A DNA stretch of 59,924 bases from Paenibacillus cymbidii (GTDB lineage: Bacteria; Bacillota; Bacilli; Paenibacillales; NBRC-103111). The stretch is taken from positions 1 to 59,924 of the forward strand of contig NZ_SHLX01000044.1 in assembly GCF_004764705.1 (NCBI RefSeq), in the 5' to 3' direction. The notes under the pieces are model-generated. The model was not told the DNA's origin, ran no database searches, and saw only the letters and a list, made by a program, of their open reading frames with translations. Below, in pieces: positions 17,260-26,323 of the stretch (position 1 is its first letter; each line of letters begins with the position of its first letter). A program made the translations under genes and the position numbers.

Positions 17260-17964
17260 CTAACAGCGCACATGCTTGCGCTTGAAGCCGATTTCTCCTC
17301 GCGCGATCGACTTTTCGATGCGTTCGGAAGCGACGATGACGCTTTTTTTCTTGTCCTTCCGGACTTCGACCGGCCCTACCGCCGCCGCGGTTTCCACCGC
17401 CTTGTCATGCAGCGGCACGTAAGAGACGGCCGTCGTATAAATGAAATTGTTCATCGAATATTTCGCCCGTTCAGGCGCGTCGTGAATCGTCGCTTTCGCC
17501 AGATCCAGCATCCCGGTCAGCTTATCCGCCGAAAACGCGCTGTCCGGCCGGTTCCCGAGCAGCCAGCAGTAGCAGCTCCAGCCCGCCGACATGCGCAGCT
17601 CGTCGCCGCTGGCGATCCACCGGTCGGACACTTCCTGGGCGATATTCGCTTCCGCCAGCGTAACGGCCACCACGTAGTCGGACAGCATATAAAAGTAAGC
17701 CCCTTCGATCCAGCGCTCATAATCCGCCGCCGTCATCGCATTCGGCTCCGCGATAATCCCCGCAAAATACATCGCATCGTAATTCCCCGTCGCGTAAAGC
17801 TCTTCCGCCAGCGGCTGATTGAGCTTTATTTTGCGAAAGAGGGGCTTCATTTCTCCTGTCGCCACGCCAAACAGCGGCTCATGCGCGCCATTCGCCATAT
17901 ACATCTTCTTCAAGCGTTCCTTGCCTAGCGCTTCCAGTTCCTGCATCACGCTATCGAGGTTCAA
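17260..17964 (-). CDS. DNA alkylation repair protein (AlkD-like)
   Basis: The start is placed at TTG 17964 because a perfect AAGGAGG lies 9 bases upstream; the ATG 7 codons earlier would put that site inside the gene. The 234-residue product begins NLDSVMQELEALGKERLKKMY and continues HEPLFGVATGEMKPLFRKIK, the usual opening of the HEAT-repeat DNA alkylation repair family. Helical repeats run through to a Lys-rich tail (KDKKKSVIVASERIEK). AlkD-type glycosylases remove N3- and N7-alkylated purines. Members of this subfamily are often poorly characterised, so actual glycosylase activity is inferred. Confidence 0.85.
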   Translation of the reverse strand: MNLDSVMQELEALGKERLKKMYMANGAHEPLFGVATGEMKPLFRKIKLNQPLAEELYATGNYDAMYFAGIIAEPNAMTAADYERWIEGAYFYMLSDYVVAVTLAEANIAQEVSDRWIASGDELRMSAGWSCYCWLLGNRPDSAFSADKLTGMLDLAKATIHDAPERAKYSMNNFIYTTAVSYVPLHDKAVETAAAVGPVEVRKDKKKSVIVASERIEKSIARGEIGFKRKHVRC

Positions 17965-18158
17965 GCACCAACGCCTCCTTGACATGTAGAGTAGTCATGG
18001 TCTTGTAAATGTATTCTGCACGAGGAAACGGAACTCCTTTCGTCGGACGCCGCATCCGCCATTGCCGCTCATAAGCCTTCCCTTCCGATGCCATTCCCGC
18101 GATCGCGATCCCTTTACTGCCGAACCCGTTAATAAGTAGACCGGTTTGTGAGTTTTTT

Positions 18159-18187
18159 TTGAGAAAGAGATGTTATAGTGTTATAGG
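18159..18187 (+). promoter_or_regulatory. Putative sigma-A promoter of the SLH protein gene
   Basis: TTGAGA at 18159-18164 and TATAGG at 18182-18187 are separated by 17 bp. An overlapping TATAGT lies just upstream. The distance to the ATG at 18265 leaves a leader of about 70 bases with GGGAGG before the start. Confidence 0.45.
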
Positions 18188-18264
18188 ACTTTGTTCCTGA
18201 TTCTTGTCGGATGTCGGATGTCGAATTGGAACGTACGCAAAGAACAACAATGGGAGGCCACAAA

Positions 18265-21200
18265 ATGAGTTTTGCAAGAAAAATGGTTCGGCTTATGCTT
18301 GTCTTGACGCTTCTGGCGCCAAGTGCTTATGTTGTAACGGTCGATCGCGCCGCTGCGCTCGCGAGCGCTTACGAGCTCAACGGCACGCCTCATCCTTGGG
18401 AGGAGGCAACTTTGACGGCGGACGGGGATACGCTTGCCATTGTCGCCGACGATTCGCCTTTGTCGCCGCTGCGCATTCACGTGACGGCGCCGGAAAGGTC
18501 GACTGTTACGATTCAGGGGAACCCGAACATAACCTATACTAATGTTTACATCGAAGTGGACGAAGCGATCACCTTGCAGTTGGAGAATCTTCTTGTTGTC
18601 GCTCCCCAGGGAGACAACTTCAACGGGTTAAGCTTCATCAAACCGAACAGTCATAAGGACTTTACACTGATCCTGGTCGGCGATAACGCGGTAACGGGCT
18701 TCGACGGCATCCATGCCGACTCGAACCATCAATTGACGATCAAAGGCAGCGGCACACTGAAGGCAACGGGGCTGGCGGCACTAGCCGCGAATACGGACAG
18801 CGGGCACGGCATTCATCTGCTGTCGGACGGCACATTGAATTCGGAAGCCGGCGCCAAGCTGATCATCGAAAGCCAAGTCAAGGCGTATGGCGGCGATTCG
18901 TTGTCATCTTCCGCCGGCAGCGGCATCTTCGCCGACTGGGGCAATATGCTTGTCAAGAGCGGCAGCGTAACGGCGGTCGGCGGCCAGACGTCGGGAGACC
19001 GAAGCGCCCTTACCGGCTCCGGCGTCACACGGCGCGGCGGGTACGGCATCAATCTTCGCGGCTGGAATTTCCCGCAGCCGGCCGGCGTGTTGACGATCGA
19101 AGGCGGTCAGGTAACGGCGACCGGAGGCGCCGCAATGGAAACAGATCCGAAAGGCGACTATTTCGAAGGCGGGAGAGCCATCATCGCCGATACAAGCGTA
19201 ACGATCAGCGGCGGTACCGTGATCGCAACGGGCGGCGCCAGCGAAGCGCAAAAAGGGGGGGATGGCCTGTACTCGCCCAGCCTCGAAATATCCGGGTCCG
19301 CCACGAGCGTAACCTCTACCGGAGGGGCCAGCAATGCCGCCGACGGCGGCGTCGGTCTGTTCGTAACCTCTGACATCGCGATCGATGCCGCAACCGTAAC
19401 GGCGACGGGCGGCAACGGCAAAGCAAACGAGTACGGGATTTTTTCGCCAAGCGGCAAATTGACGATCGGCCACGACTCCGTTGTTAAGGCGAGCGGAGGC
19501 CAAGGCACGATTGCCGGCGCTTTTGGCGGCCCAGCCGTTTACGTAAACGGCACGATCGACATCGACGATGCGGAAGTGATCGCCGCGGGCGGCAGCGGAG
19601 TCGTTAACGGCGGGCATGGGCTGTTCTCTTTGAACGGCGATATCGCGATCCGCGGCGGAGCCAACGTAACTTCAAGCGGCGGCGACGGGCCGGGCGGGGT
19701 CGGTGGAGCCGGCTTGCGGGCCTTTGGAGGCGGCAGCGGCAAAACGGTTGCGATCGAAGCCGATGCGGGGAACGTCTATGTTCGCGGCGGACAAGGGGCA
19801 TCGGCCACGCGCGGATCCATTATTGCCAAAGACGTGCGGATTGCGAGCGGCAACGTCGGGCCGATCGTGATGGAGGGAACTGGAAACCCGCGTTCGATCA
19901 AAAATAGTTCCGTCGGCGACGACGTGTACATGCTGGACGTAAGCGTCAACCCTGCTGCAGCCGTAACGATCCAATCCCCGGTGATTGGCGCTCTGGCCGG
20001 CAGTTATACCTACAGCGCGCCGACCAAGGCGGACGGCCTCGCTTATGTCTGGCTCCCTGCCGACACGCAAACGATTCAAGCTGCCGGATACCGGAGCGAA
20101 ACGAAAGCCGTCACCGCCGACGACGGGGCCGCCGTCGTTCTGCTGCTGGCCGCTCCCGATGCAACCGCTGACGATGCGGCCAATACGATCGTCGGCGCAA
20201 CGGCGGCGATGGAGTATTCGACGGATGACGGCGAGCACTGGACGGCGTACAATCCGGTCGACCCGCCGGCATTTCCCGGCGCCAAGACGGTGAAAATACG
20301 CATCGCCGCAACGAACGGTTCGCTTGCCGGACATGCAGCGACATTGACGTTTACCGCGAACCCGGCTTCGGGCTTGACCGTCGTGTCGAGCGATCCGAGC
20401 GGCGTTGGCCAGGACGGTAAAACGGCGCTGGCGACTTCGGCTATCTTGCCGAACGGTCATAAACTGGTGTATTTCAACTTCGGCAGCGGAACGGCAATAG
20501 TTCCGGAAGTGGGTGAAACGCTGATTGGATATACGGATCTTCCTGTCTCGGGCATTGTCCCGGCAGCCAACAATGACAAGTTTGGCGTTGCCGAGATCGA
20601 TCAGCTCGGCAAAGTGGTCAAGTTTGGCCAAACGGTTGCCATCGTCGTAGCGGAACCGACATTCCCGGATTCCGGACCGGATCCCGTTGCGCTGCCCGAA
20701 AAGGGCTCGCCCGAACCGGCGAGCTCGCCGAAGCCGGCCACCCCGAACCCCGCCGCAGAAGAGGCTGTCGAGGTGCTGGTCAATGGCAAAGTCGAGCATG
20801 CGGGCAAAGCGACAACAAGGGAGGTCGACGGCATCGCAACGACGCATGTAATCGTCGATCCGGCCAAGCTGCAAGCGAAGCTGGATGAGGAAGGCGCCCA
20901 TGCGGTAGTCACGATACCGGTCAAATCCGCGTCAAACGTCATTGTCGGCGAACTGAACGGCCAAATGATCAAAAATATGGAAACCCTCGAGGCAACACTC
21001 GTACTGCATACGGACAAGGCCAGTTATACGTTGCCGGCGCAGGAGATCAATATCGACGCGTTGTCCCGAAAGTTCGGCGATCGGGTGAAGCTTGCAGACA
21101 TTCAGATCAAGGTGACGATCGCGCAAACGCCGGACGTGATGGCTAAGGTGGCGGAGAGCGCTGCGGCGCTAGGCGAATTCACCCTGGTCGCCCGCGCGCT

Positions 21201-22011
21201 GGACTTCACGATCACGGGCACCTATGGCGATCAAACGGTTGAGGCGGATTCGTTCAACGCTTATGTCGAGCGTAAGATCGTTTTGCCGGAAGACATCGAT
21301 CCGGACAAAATAACTACAGGCGTCGTCATCGAGCCGGACGGTAAGACGCGTCATGTACCTACCAGGGTGGTTCGAGAGAACGGCAAGGTTTACGCCATTA
21401 TTAACAGTTTGACCAACAGTACGTATTCGGTTGTATGGCATCCGCTCGTTTTCGCCGATGTCGAGCGGCATTGGGCAAAGGATGCCGTGAATGATATGGG
21501 CTCTCGGCTCGTTATCAATGGTGTGGACAGGTCAACGTTCATTCCGGATGCGGAGATCACCCGGGCCGAATTCACGGCGGTCGTCGTTCGCGGATTGGGC
21601 TTGCGGCTGGGCGAAGGTTCATTCGCCTTCGGCGACATACCGGGGGACGCCTGGTATGAAAGCGTCGTTCAAACCGCCGTTTCCTTCGGATTGGTCGCTG
21701 GTTTTGAAGATGGCGCATTCCGCCCGGAAGAGAAGCTGACACGGGAACAAGCGATTGTAATCGTAGCCCGTGCGATGAAATGGACCGGACTGGCGAAGAA
21801 AACAGGCTCGTTCGATACGGAAATCCAGCTCGGCCAATTTGTCGATGGAGCCGACGCATCATCGTGGTCGAAGGAAAGCATTGCATTGGCAACCAAATCC
21901 GGCTTGGTCAACGGCCGAAACGGAGACAAACTCGAAGCCGGGTCCATTGTCACCCGGGCCGAAGCGGCGACCCTCATGCAACGTTTGCTGAAGTTGTCCG
22001 ATCTAATATAA
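18265..22011 (+). CDS. S-layer-homology protein with beta-helix repeats
   Basis: The start at 18265 follows GGGAGG with good spacing and begins a signal peptide (MSFARKMVRLMLVLTLLAPSAY). The 1248-residue product then has a long Gly/Thr/Val-rich repeat region (about 60-560) with units like VTISGGTVIATGG, indicating a right-handed beta-helix or carbohydrate-binding fold. Strand-rich domains follow, then a Pro-rich linker (SPEPASSPKPATPNPAAE), a module ending EPDGKTRHVPTRV shared with the SLH protein at 46583, and three SLH repeats (FADVERHWAKDAVND, ITRAEFTAVVVR, LTREQAIVIVARAM). SLH domains hold proteins on pyruvylated wall polymers. It is probably a surface adhesin or glycan-binding protein. 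A monocistronic unit with its own promoter and terminator. Confidence 0.92.
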   Translation: MSFARKMVRLMLVLTLLAPSAYVVTVDRAAALASAYELNGTPHPWEEATLTADGDTLAIVADDSPLSPLRIHVTAPERSTVTIQGNPNITYTNVYIEVDEAITLQLENLLVVAPQGDNFNGLSFIKPNSHKDFTLILVGDNAVTGFDGIHADSNHQLTIKGSGTLKATGLAALAANTDSGHGIHLLSDGTLNSEAGAKLIIESQVKAYGGDSLSSSAGSGIFADWGNMLVKSGSVTAVGGQTSGDRSALTGSGVTRRGGYGINLRGWNFPQPAGVLTIEGGQVTATGGAAMETDPKGDYFEGGRAIIADTSVTISGGTVIATGGASEAQKGGDGLYSPSLEISGSATSVTSTGGASNAADGGVGLFVTSDIAIDAATVTATGGNGKANEYGIFSPSGKLTIGHDSVVKASGGQGTIAGAFGGPAVYVNGTIDIDDAEVIAAGGSGVVNGGHGLFSLNGDIAIRGGANVTSSGGDGPGGVGGAGLRAFGGGSGKTVAIEADAGNVYVRGGQGASATRGSIIAKDVRIASGNVGPIVMEGTGNPRSIKNSSVGDDVYMLDVSVNPAAAVTIQSPVIGALAGSYTYSAPTKADGLAYVWLPADTQTIQAAGYRSETKAVTADDGAAVVLLLAAPDATADDAANTIVGATAAMEYSTDDGEHWTAYNPVDPPAFPGAKTVKIRIAATNGSLAGHAATLTFTANPASGLTVVSSDPSGVGQDGKTALATSAILPNGHKLVYFNFGSGTAIVPEVGETLIGYTDLPVSGIVPAANNDKFGVAEIDQLGKVVKFGQTVAIVVAEPTFPDSGPDPVALPEKGSPEPASSPKPATPNPAAEEAVEVLVNGKVEHAGKATTREVDGIATTHVIVDPAKLQAKLDEEGAHAVVTIPVKSASNVIVGELNGQMIKNMETLEATLVLHTDKASYTLPAQEINIDALSRKFGDRVKLADIQIKVTIAQTPDVMAKVAESAAALGEFTLVARALDFTITGTYGDQTVEADSFNAYVERKIVLPEDIDPDKITTGVVIEPDGKTRHVPTRVVRENGKVYAIINSLTNSTYSVVWHPLVFADVERHWAKDAVNDMGSRLVINGVDRSTFIPDAEITRAEFTAVVVRGLGLRLGEGSFAFGDIPGDAWYESVVQTAVSFGLVAGFEDGAFRPEEKLTREQAIVIVARAMKWTGLAKKTGSFDTEIQLGQFVDGADASSWSKESIALATKSGLVNGRNGDKLEAGSIVTRAEAATLMQRLLKLSDLI

Positions 22012-22130
22012 GGTGCTCCGAAGCACTCAACATGCTCATCGTTATGACCTCATCCGGGATGCGATTACCGAAGTTCGAAATGGACCCTTCTAGCCAAACA
22101 AAATGCTGCGGCCAATAAAGGCGCAGCAGA

Positions 22131-22167
22131 ACCGCGTGCAGCTCCATCGGTGCACGCGGTTTTTTTT
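22131..22167 (+). terminator. Strong Rho-independent terminator after the SLH gene
   Basis: ACCGCGTGCA at 22131-22140 and TGCACGCGGT at 22151-22160 form a perfect 10-bp stem, followed by TTTTTTT. It lies 120 bp after the stop at 22011. Confidence 0.92.
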
Positions 22168-22182
22168 CAACCGGCATATTTC

Positions 22183-22524
22183 TTACCTGTTTGCTGGCTT
22201 AATTTTTTCGCATATTTTCTCCAGGGACTCCAGCTCCTTCAGACGGAACAACGTCTGATTTTCGTCCGTCAGCTTCGCGTTGTTAAGCAAACTGCGGGTC
22301 GACGCCGTTTCTTCCAGGCGAGTGATGAGAGCGATCGTACAGGATACCGCAGCATAGCATGCACGGCACTGCGGGATAACCCGATATCCTCGCCTCGTTA
22401 CGACTGTACGCATCAGAATCGGGTGCATCGTCTTGCAAGCTCTACGATCGCTCATTTCATCCGGAACGAACATGGCGCAAGTATGGCGACCGGGCAAAAA
22501 GTTTCCCTTCTCGATCCGCATCAA
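22183..22524 (-). CDS. Hypothetical small Cys-containing protein
   Basis: The open frame encodes up to 113 residues, with a Cys pair (QCRACYAAVSC) in the middle and a charged helical end (LFRLKELESLEKICEKIKP). No family is recognised. No convincing ribosome binding site precedes the first ATG, and later in-frame ATGs (CAMFVPDE, KTMHPIL) are alternatives. It lies downstream of the minus-strand terminator at 22531 and would have to be transcribed from its own promoter. It may be a genuine small gene or a degenerate one. Confidence 0.35.
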   Translation of the reverse strand: MMRIEKGNFLPGRHTCAMFVPDEMSDRRACKTMHPILMRTVVTRRGYRVIPQCRACYAAVSCTIALITRLEETASTRSLLNNAKLTDENQTLFRLKELESLEKICEKIKPANR

Positions 22525-22530
22525 CTTGCA

Positions 22531-22560
22531 AAAAAATGGTGAACGAATTTACGTTCACCA
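22531..22560 (-). terminator. Terminator of the MMPL operon
   Basis: On the minus strand TGGTGAACG, a 6-base loop and CGTTCACCA are followed by TTTTTTG. It lies about 180 bp after the MMPL stop at 22742 and should end that transcript. Confidence 0.8.
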
Positions 22561-22644
22561 CGTGGAGGTGAGATCATCTCGCTTCTATGGATGAAACAAC
22601 ACCAAAAAACGCCGCCGCTGTTTCCGTCGTTGTCCGGGCCACCT

Positions 22645-22664
22645 CATCGGCAGGCCTGCCGATG
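22645..22664. promoter_or_regulatory. Perfect 20-bp palindrome
   Basis: CATCGGCAGGCCTGCCGATG reads the same on both strands. It lies between the MMPL stop and its terminator, 30 bp upstream of the AAGGAGG that precedes the candidate small frame at 22695. A dimeric repressor site or an mRNA 3' hairpin are both possible. Confidence 0.4.
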
Positions 22665-22694
22665 CAACGCATAAGAGGAAGGAGGATTGAAAAG

Positions 22695-22805
22695 ATGAAC
22701 ATCCTCCACAAGATGATGGCAATCCTCTTCATGCTCATTTTTCATCCACTCCCGGTTAATGTTCGGGTTTCCGTCGATATCGAATCGGCGCTCTCCGCAG
22801 CGTGA
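22695..22805 (+). CDS. Candidate 36-residue hydrophobic small protein
   Basis: An ATG at 22695 sits 9 bases after a strong AAGGAGG and opens a frame with one hydrophobic segment (MAILFMLIFH) and a short polar tail, ending TGA at 22805. The last 64 bases overlap the 3' end of the MMPL gene on the other strand. Another strong GGAGGTGAG lies at 22563-22571. A small membrane peptide, perhaps of the type I toxin style, is possible. No antitoxin RNA can be identified, and the frame could also be chance. Confidence 0.28.
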   Translation: MNILHKMMAILFMLIFHPLPVNVRVSVDIESALSAA

Positions 22806-24988
22806 CGCCGGCCGGGCCAGAACGCCCATTTGCCCACAATCAGCGTAATGGAAGGAGTGAGGAGAGAACGTACAACGAACGTATCGAGCAAAATCCCGAG
22901 CGCGGTAATGACCCCCATTTGCACGAGCATCTGAATCGGCATCGTGGTCAAAACGGCGAAAGTCCCCGCAAGAATGAGGCCCGCCGATGTAATGACCGAT
23001 CCCGTCTCCCCCACGCCTTCCAATACCGCTTGTTTCAACGGCATGCGCTTGCTCTTTTGCCATATGGAAGAAATCACGAAAATGTTGTAATCCTCGCCCA
23101 GCGCAACCAAAAATACAAACGAATAAAGCAGGATCGGACCTTGAATCGCGTCCACGCCCAGGAAATGATGCAGGACGAGCCACCCTAATCCCAGAGCCGC
23201 CAAGTACGAAAGCAATACCGTTACAATGAGGTACGCCGCGGCGACCAAAGAGCGTAGATACGCGATAAGGAGAATGGCGATCATGACAATGATCAGCGGC
23301 AAAATGACGCGCATATCCCGCATGCTTGTTGCTTTCGTGTCATATTGTACCGCTGTCTGTCCGGAAATCCAAACATGTTCCGCCGCGTTGGCGTCACCCG
23401 ATTGATTCAGCTTGTCTGTCACCGTTTGGCGAAGTTCGGGAATGAGATCCATCGCTTCCATTGAATAAGGATTGATGGTCAATCGTACGTCATAAGCCCA
23501 TAGATTCGGGTTTGTCTTCCCGGCCTGCGGCTCGGATACTCGCTTCACATATGGAAGGGAAGCCAACGTCCGGGCAACTTCCCGATCCGTTCCGCCGGTA
23601 TCCACGATCACTTTAACGGGAGCGAGATCGCCAGGCGAAAAATGCTTGCCGATAACGGCGAATCCTTCCTGGGATGCTATCGTTTTCGGAAACGTGGACA
23701 GCATATCGAAGGTGAACTTCATTTGCGTCGTCAATAAGGCAAGTCCGCCAAGGGCGATGCAAGTCAGAGTCGTAAGGAGCCAAGGCCGACGAACGACAAG
23801 GGAACCGGCAAAATTCCGCGGGTTCTTGTTCGTAGACGGGGCCGGATGTCCCTTGCGCTTGGCCCGTTCGGCCAACACTTCCGGCGTCCTCGGCACGAAC
23901 GGCCAGAAAGAAACGCGCCCCATAATGGCGAGCAAAGCCGGGACAAGCGTCAAGCTCGCCAGTCCCATAATCAAGATGGAAATGCCAAGCGGTACGGCAA
24001 GCCGGTGGAACGAACCGTACTCCGCCGCGAGCAAAGTAAGGAGCGCGAGAACAACCGTTAAACTGCTCATCGCGATCGCTCCCGACGACCCGCTAATGGC
24101 GCTCCGCAGTGCCTTGCCTTTATCCGGCTCGATCTTGAGCAGTTGACGGAACCGGTAAATGAGGAACAAGCAATAATCCGTGCCGGCGCCGAACAGCAAC
24201 ACGGTCATGATATTGGTTCCCTGCTTTTCCACCGTTGCCAGTCCGTTATGCGCCATCCAGCCCAGCACCGGACTGATGATCATATAAGCGATGCCTACGG
24301 CAACCAGCGGGATAATGGCCAGAATCGGCGAACGGTAAATGAGAAGCAGCAGCACCAACACAAGAAGCACAGTACCGATGAGCAGCGTTTTGTCGGCTTG
24401 ACCGAATAGTGTAGTGGCGTCGATCTGGATGCCGACCGGACCGGTAACCCTTGCGCTCAAGTCAGCCGGCGAATCGACGGCGGCAGCGAACGGATCCGAT
24501 CCGAAAATGACTGCCGCTTCCTCTTTCGCTTGATTGACGCCTTCCTTCCATTGAACCCCTTCCGAGCTTTTACTGAAGGAAACTTGCGAGATGAATGTGC
24601 TGCCGTCCTCCGACAGATTGGATTTCAAAGCTTGAAGCGGCATTTGATGCAAAGGCGTTACAGCTGTCTGATACGGTACGGGCCGGGTCGATAATCGTTC
24701 GGCAAATGTCTGGATATGCTGCAAATCGGTATCGGTCAGCCCGCCTTGGCGATGCCACACGAACAGAGCTGGAACATCTTCCGCATTCGGGTATTCCTGC
24801 GAAACCAGTTCGTTTGCCAGTACGGATGGCCTGGCGTCCCCCAGTTGGGGAGCGTTATTGACGGCTTCCCGGCTAATGGGAGGCGCCAGCGTGTTGAGCA
24901 GCCACGCGGCGACCAACCAGATAAGCAAAACAACCCATCTGGTTTTTGGGCCCGCCACCCACTTATCGATCCCCATTCGCTCCTTCAT
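22742..24988 (-). CDS. MMPL/RND-family membrane transporter
   Basis: The start at 24988 (MKERMGIDKW) forms an ATGA overlap with the gene before it, which decides it; an open frame continues further upstream only as a shadow. The 748-residue protein has the MMPL layout: helix 1 (WVVLLIWLVAAWLL), an extracellular domain, five clustered helices with the conserved GAGTDYCLFLIYRFRQ, a charged loop, a second helix and domain, and a second cluster with VALGEDYNIFVISSIW. Such exporters use the proton gradient to move lipids, antibiotics or dyes. Divergent two-component genes at 25631 probably control it, which suggests an envelope-stress or drug-export role. Confidence 0.93.
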   Translation of the reverse strand: MKERMGIDKWVAGPKTRWVVLLIWLVAAWLLNTLAPPISREAVNNAPQLGDARPSVLANELVSQEYPNAEDVPALFVWHRQGGLTDTDLQHIQTFAERLSTRPVPYQTAVTPLHQMPLQALKSNLSEDGSTFISQVSFSKSSEGVQWKEGVNQAKEEAAVIFGSDPFAAAVDSPADLSARVTGPVGIQIDATTLFGQADKTLLIGTVLLVLVLLLLIYRSPILAIIPLVAVGIAYMIISPVLGWMAHNGLATVEKQGTNIMTVLLFGAGTDYCLFLIYRFRQLLKIEPDKGKALRSAISGSSGAIAMSSLTVVLALLTLLAAEYGSFHRLAVPLGISILIMGLASLTLVPALLAIMGRVSFWPFVPRTPEVLAERAKRKGHPAPSTNKNPRNFAGSLVVRRPWLLTTLTCIALGGLALLTTQMKFTFDMLSTFPKTIASQEGFAVIGKHFSPGDLAPVKVIVDTGGTDREVARTLASLPYVKRVSEPQAGKTNPNLWAYDVRLTINPYSMEAMDLIPELRQTVTDKLNQSGDANAAEHVWISGQTAVQYDTKATSMRDMRVILPLIIVMIAILLIAYLRSLVAAAYLIVTVLLSYLAALGLGWLVLHHFLGVDAIQGPILLYSFVFLVALGEDYNIFVISSIWQKSKRMPLKQAVLEGVGETGSVITSAGLILAGTFAVLTTMPIQMLVQMGVITALGILLDTFVVRSLLTPSITLIVGKWAFWPGRRHAAESADSISTETRTLTGSG

Positions 24989-25425
24989 GCCTTTCCACCG
25001 CTCTTCTGGACGAGCGACACGGTGCCAAAGAACAATAATGATGCGAATACCGGATGAAGAGCCGACAAATATCCGATTCCGGACGGCAATTTGGCGCTTA
25101 CAGCGATCAGCACGATAATGCCGAACAGACCCGCGCTGCGCAGTCGAAGCGAAAGAGGCAGCCGAGCGACGAAAGAAGTGACGAGTATCAGGATCGAAAC
25201 GATGATCGGCAGTTTGGCAAAACCCGTATGGCCGGCCCATTGCGTCGAATCCCAGAACAATGCGAGACCGGCGAGAAACACCTGGATCAAAATGCAAATG
25301 GCCAATATCCTTGCCAATGCCTGAAACACCCAACGCGCTCGGACCACGAACGGCGATAGACGGGTTGTTTCCGCTGTGCGATCCCCGACTTCAGGTTCAC
25401 TGCGGTTTACGGACAGATTGCTCAT
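24985..25425 (-). CDS. DUF6220-like four-helix membrane protein
   Basis: The 146-residue protein has four predicted membrane helices (about 36-58, 72-90, 97-113 and 120-140), with WVFQALARILAICILIQVFLAGLALFW as the first. It resembles the DUF6220 family. Its stop overlaps the MMPL start (ATGA), so the two are translationally coupled and the products may work together in the membrane. Confidence 0.7.
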   Translation of the reverse strand: MSNLSVNRSEPEVGDRTAETTRLSPFVVRARWVFQALARILAICILIQVFLAGLALFWDSTQWAGHTGFAKLPIIVSILILVTSFVARLPLSLRLRSAGLFGIIVLIAVSAKLPSGIGYLSALHPVFASLLFFGTVSLVQKSGGKA

Positions 25426-25630
25426 CTTGGAAGTCCTCGCTTTCGGTTAAAGTAAAATGATTCCTTTCTCTCGTTCGCCTGTAGTGTAAACAATAAATGT
25501 CGAGAACTTATGCAGATCCTTCTCTTTTTGCGTGGATTCCTTCAAGAACTTGTTGAATCACGGTATACTTTGGGGTGTGTGGCGGGTTCGCGCACTTTGA
25601 AACCTGAAACTGACTAAACGGAAAGCGGGG

Positions 25631-26323
25631 ATGGGCATGGAACCGAAATTGTTGCTTGTGGAAGACGAACCGGGCATGCTTGAGGAGATGCACAACTATC
25701 TGCAACGTGAAGGATTTCGGGTATTGACCGCCTGTACCGGCCTTGAAGCGCTCGCGATTGCTCGATCCGAGCGGCCTGATCTCATTGTGCTCGATTGGAT
25801 GCTCCCGGGAAAAAGCGGCATCGACGTTTGCCGCGAAATCAGGCAAACCTCGTCGTGCGGTATCATTATGGTCACAGCCCGATCGGATGAAGCGGATAAA
25901 ATCGTCGGTCTGGAAATCGGCGCTGACGATTATTTGACGAAGCCGTTCAGCTTGCGCGAGCTCGCTTCGCGCATCCGGGCGCTGCTTCGCCGCTTGCGCG
26001 GACCTGAAGAGAGACCTACTGTTTTGGAAAGAGACAACCTTATCATTTCCGAGGCCAAATGCCAGGTATTCCAGGACGATCGGGAGATCCAATTGACGCC
26101 GACGGAATTCAAAATTTTGCACACGTTGGCCGCTCGTCCCGGAATGGTGTTTAGCCGCCTGCAATTGTTAAAAGCCGCGCTCGCTGACGAATATATGGGT
26201 TACGAAAGAACGATGGATTCCCATATCCGCAATCTTCGCCGCAAGCTGGGAGACGATCCGTCCAATCCCCGATATATTCAGACGGTATACGGTTTCGGTT
26301 ACCGATTCGGTGAACAATCATGA
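25631..26323 (+). CDS. OmpR/PhoB-type response regulator
   Basis: The 230-residue regulator has a receiver domain (ED pair in LLVEDEPG, phospho-Asp in IVLDWMLPGKSG, Lys in YLTKPFSLREL) and a winged-helix effector domain with LTPTEFKILHTLAARPGMVFSR and DSHIRNLRRKLGDDP, RYIQTVYGFGYRF. Two ATGs at 25631 and 25637 are both possible starts after GGAAAGCGGGG. It overlaps the kinase gene by 4 bases (ATGA) and is divergent from the DUF6220/MMPL operon across a 205-bp spacer, the most likely target. Confidence 0.94.
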   Translation: MGMEPKLLLVEDEPGMLEEMHNYLQREGFRVLTACTGLEALAIARSERPDLIVLDWMLPGKSGIDVCREIRQTSSCGIIMVTARSDEADKIVGLEIGADDYLTKPFSLRELASRIRALLRRLRGPEERPTVLERDNLIISEAKCQVFQDDREIQLTPTEFKILHTLAARPGMVFSRLQLLKAALADEYMGYERTMDSHIRNLRRKLGDDPSNPRYIQTVYGFGYRFGEQS

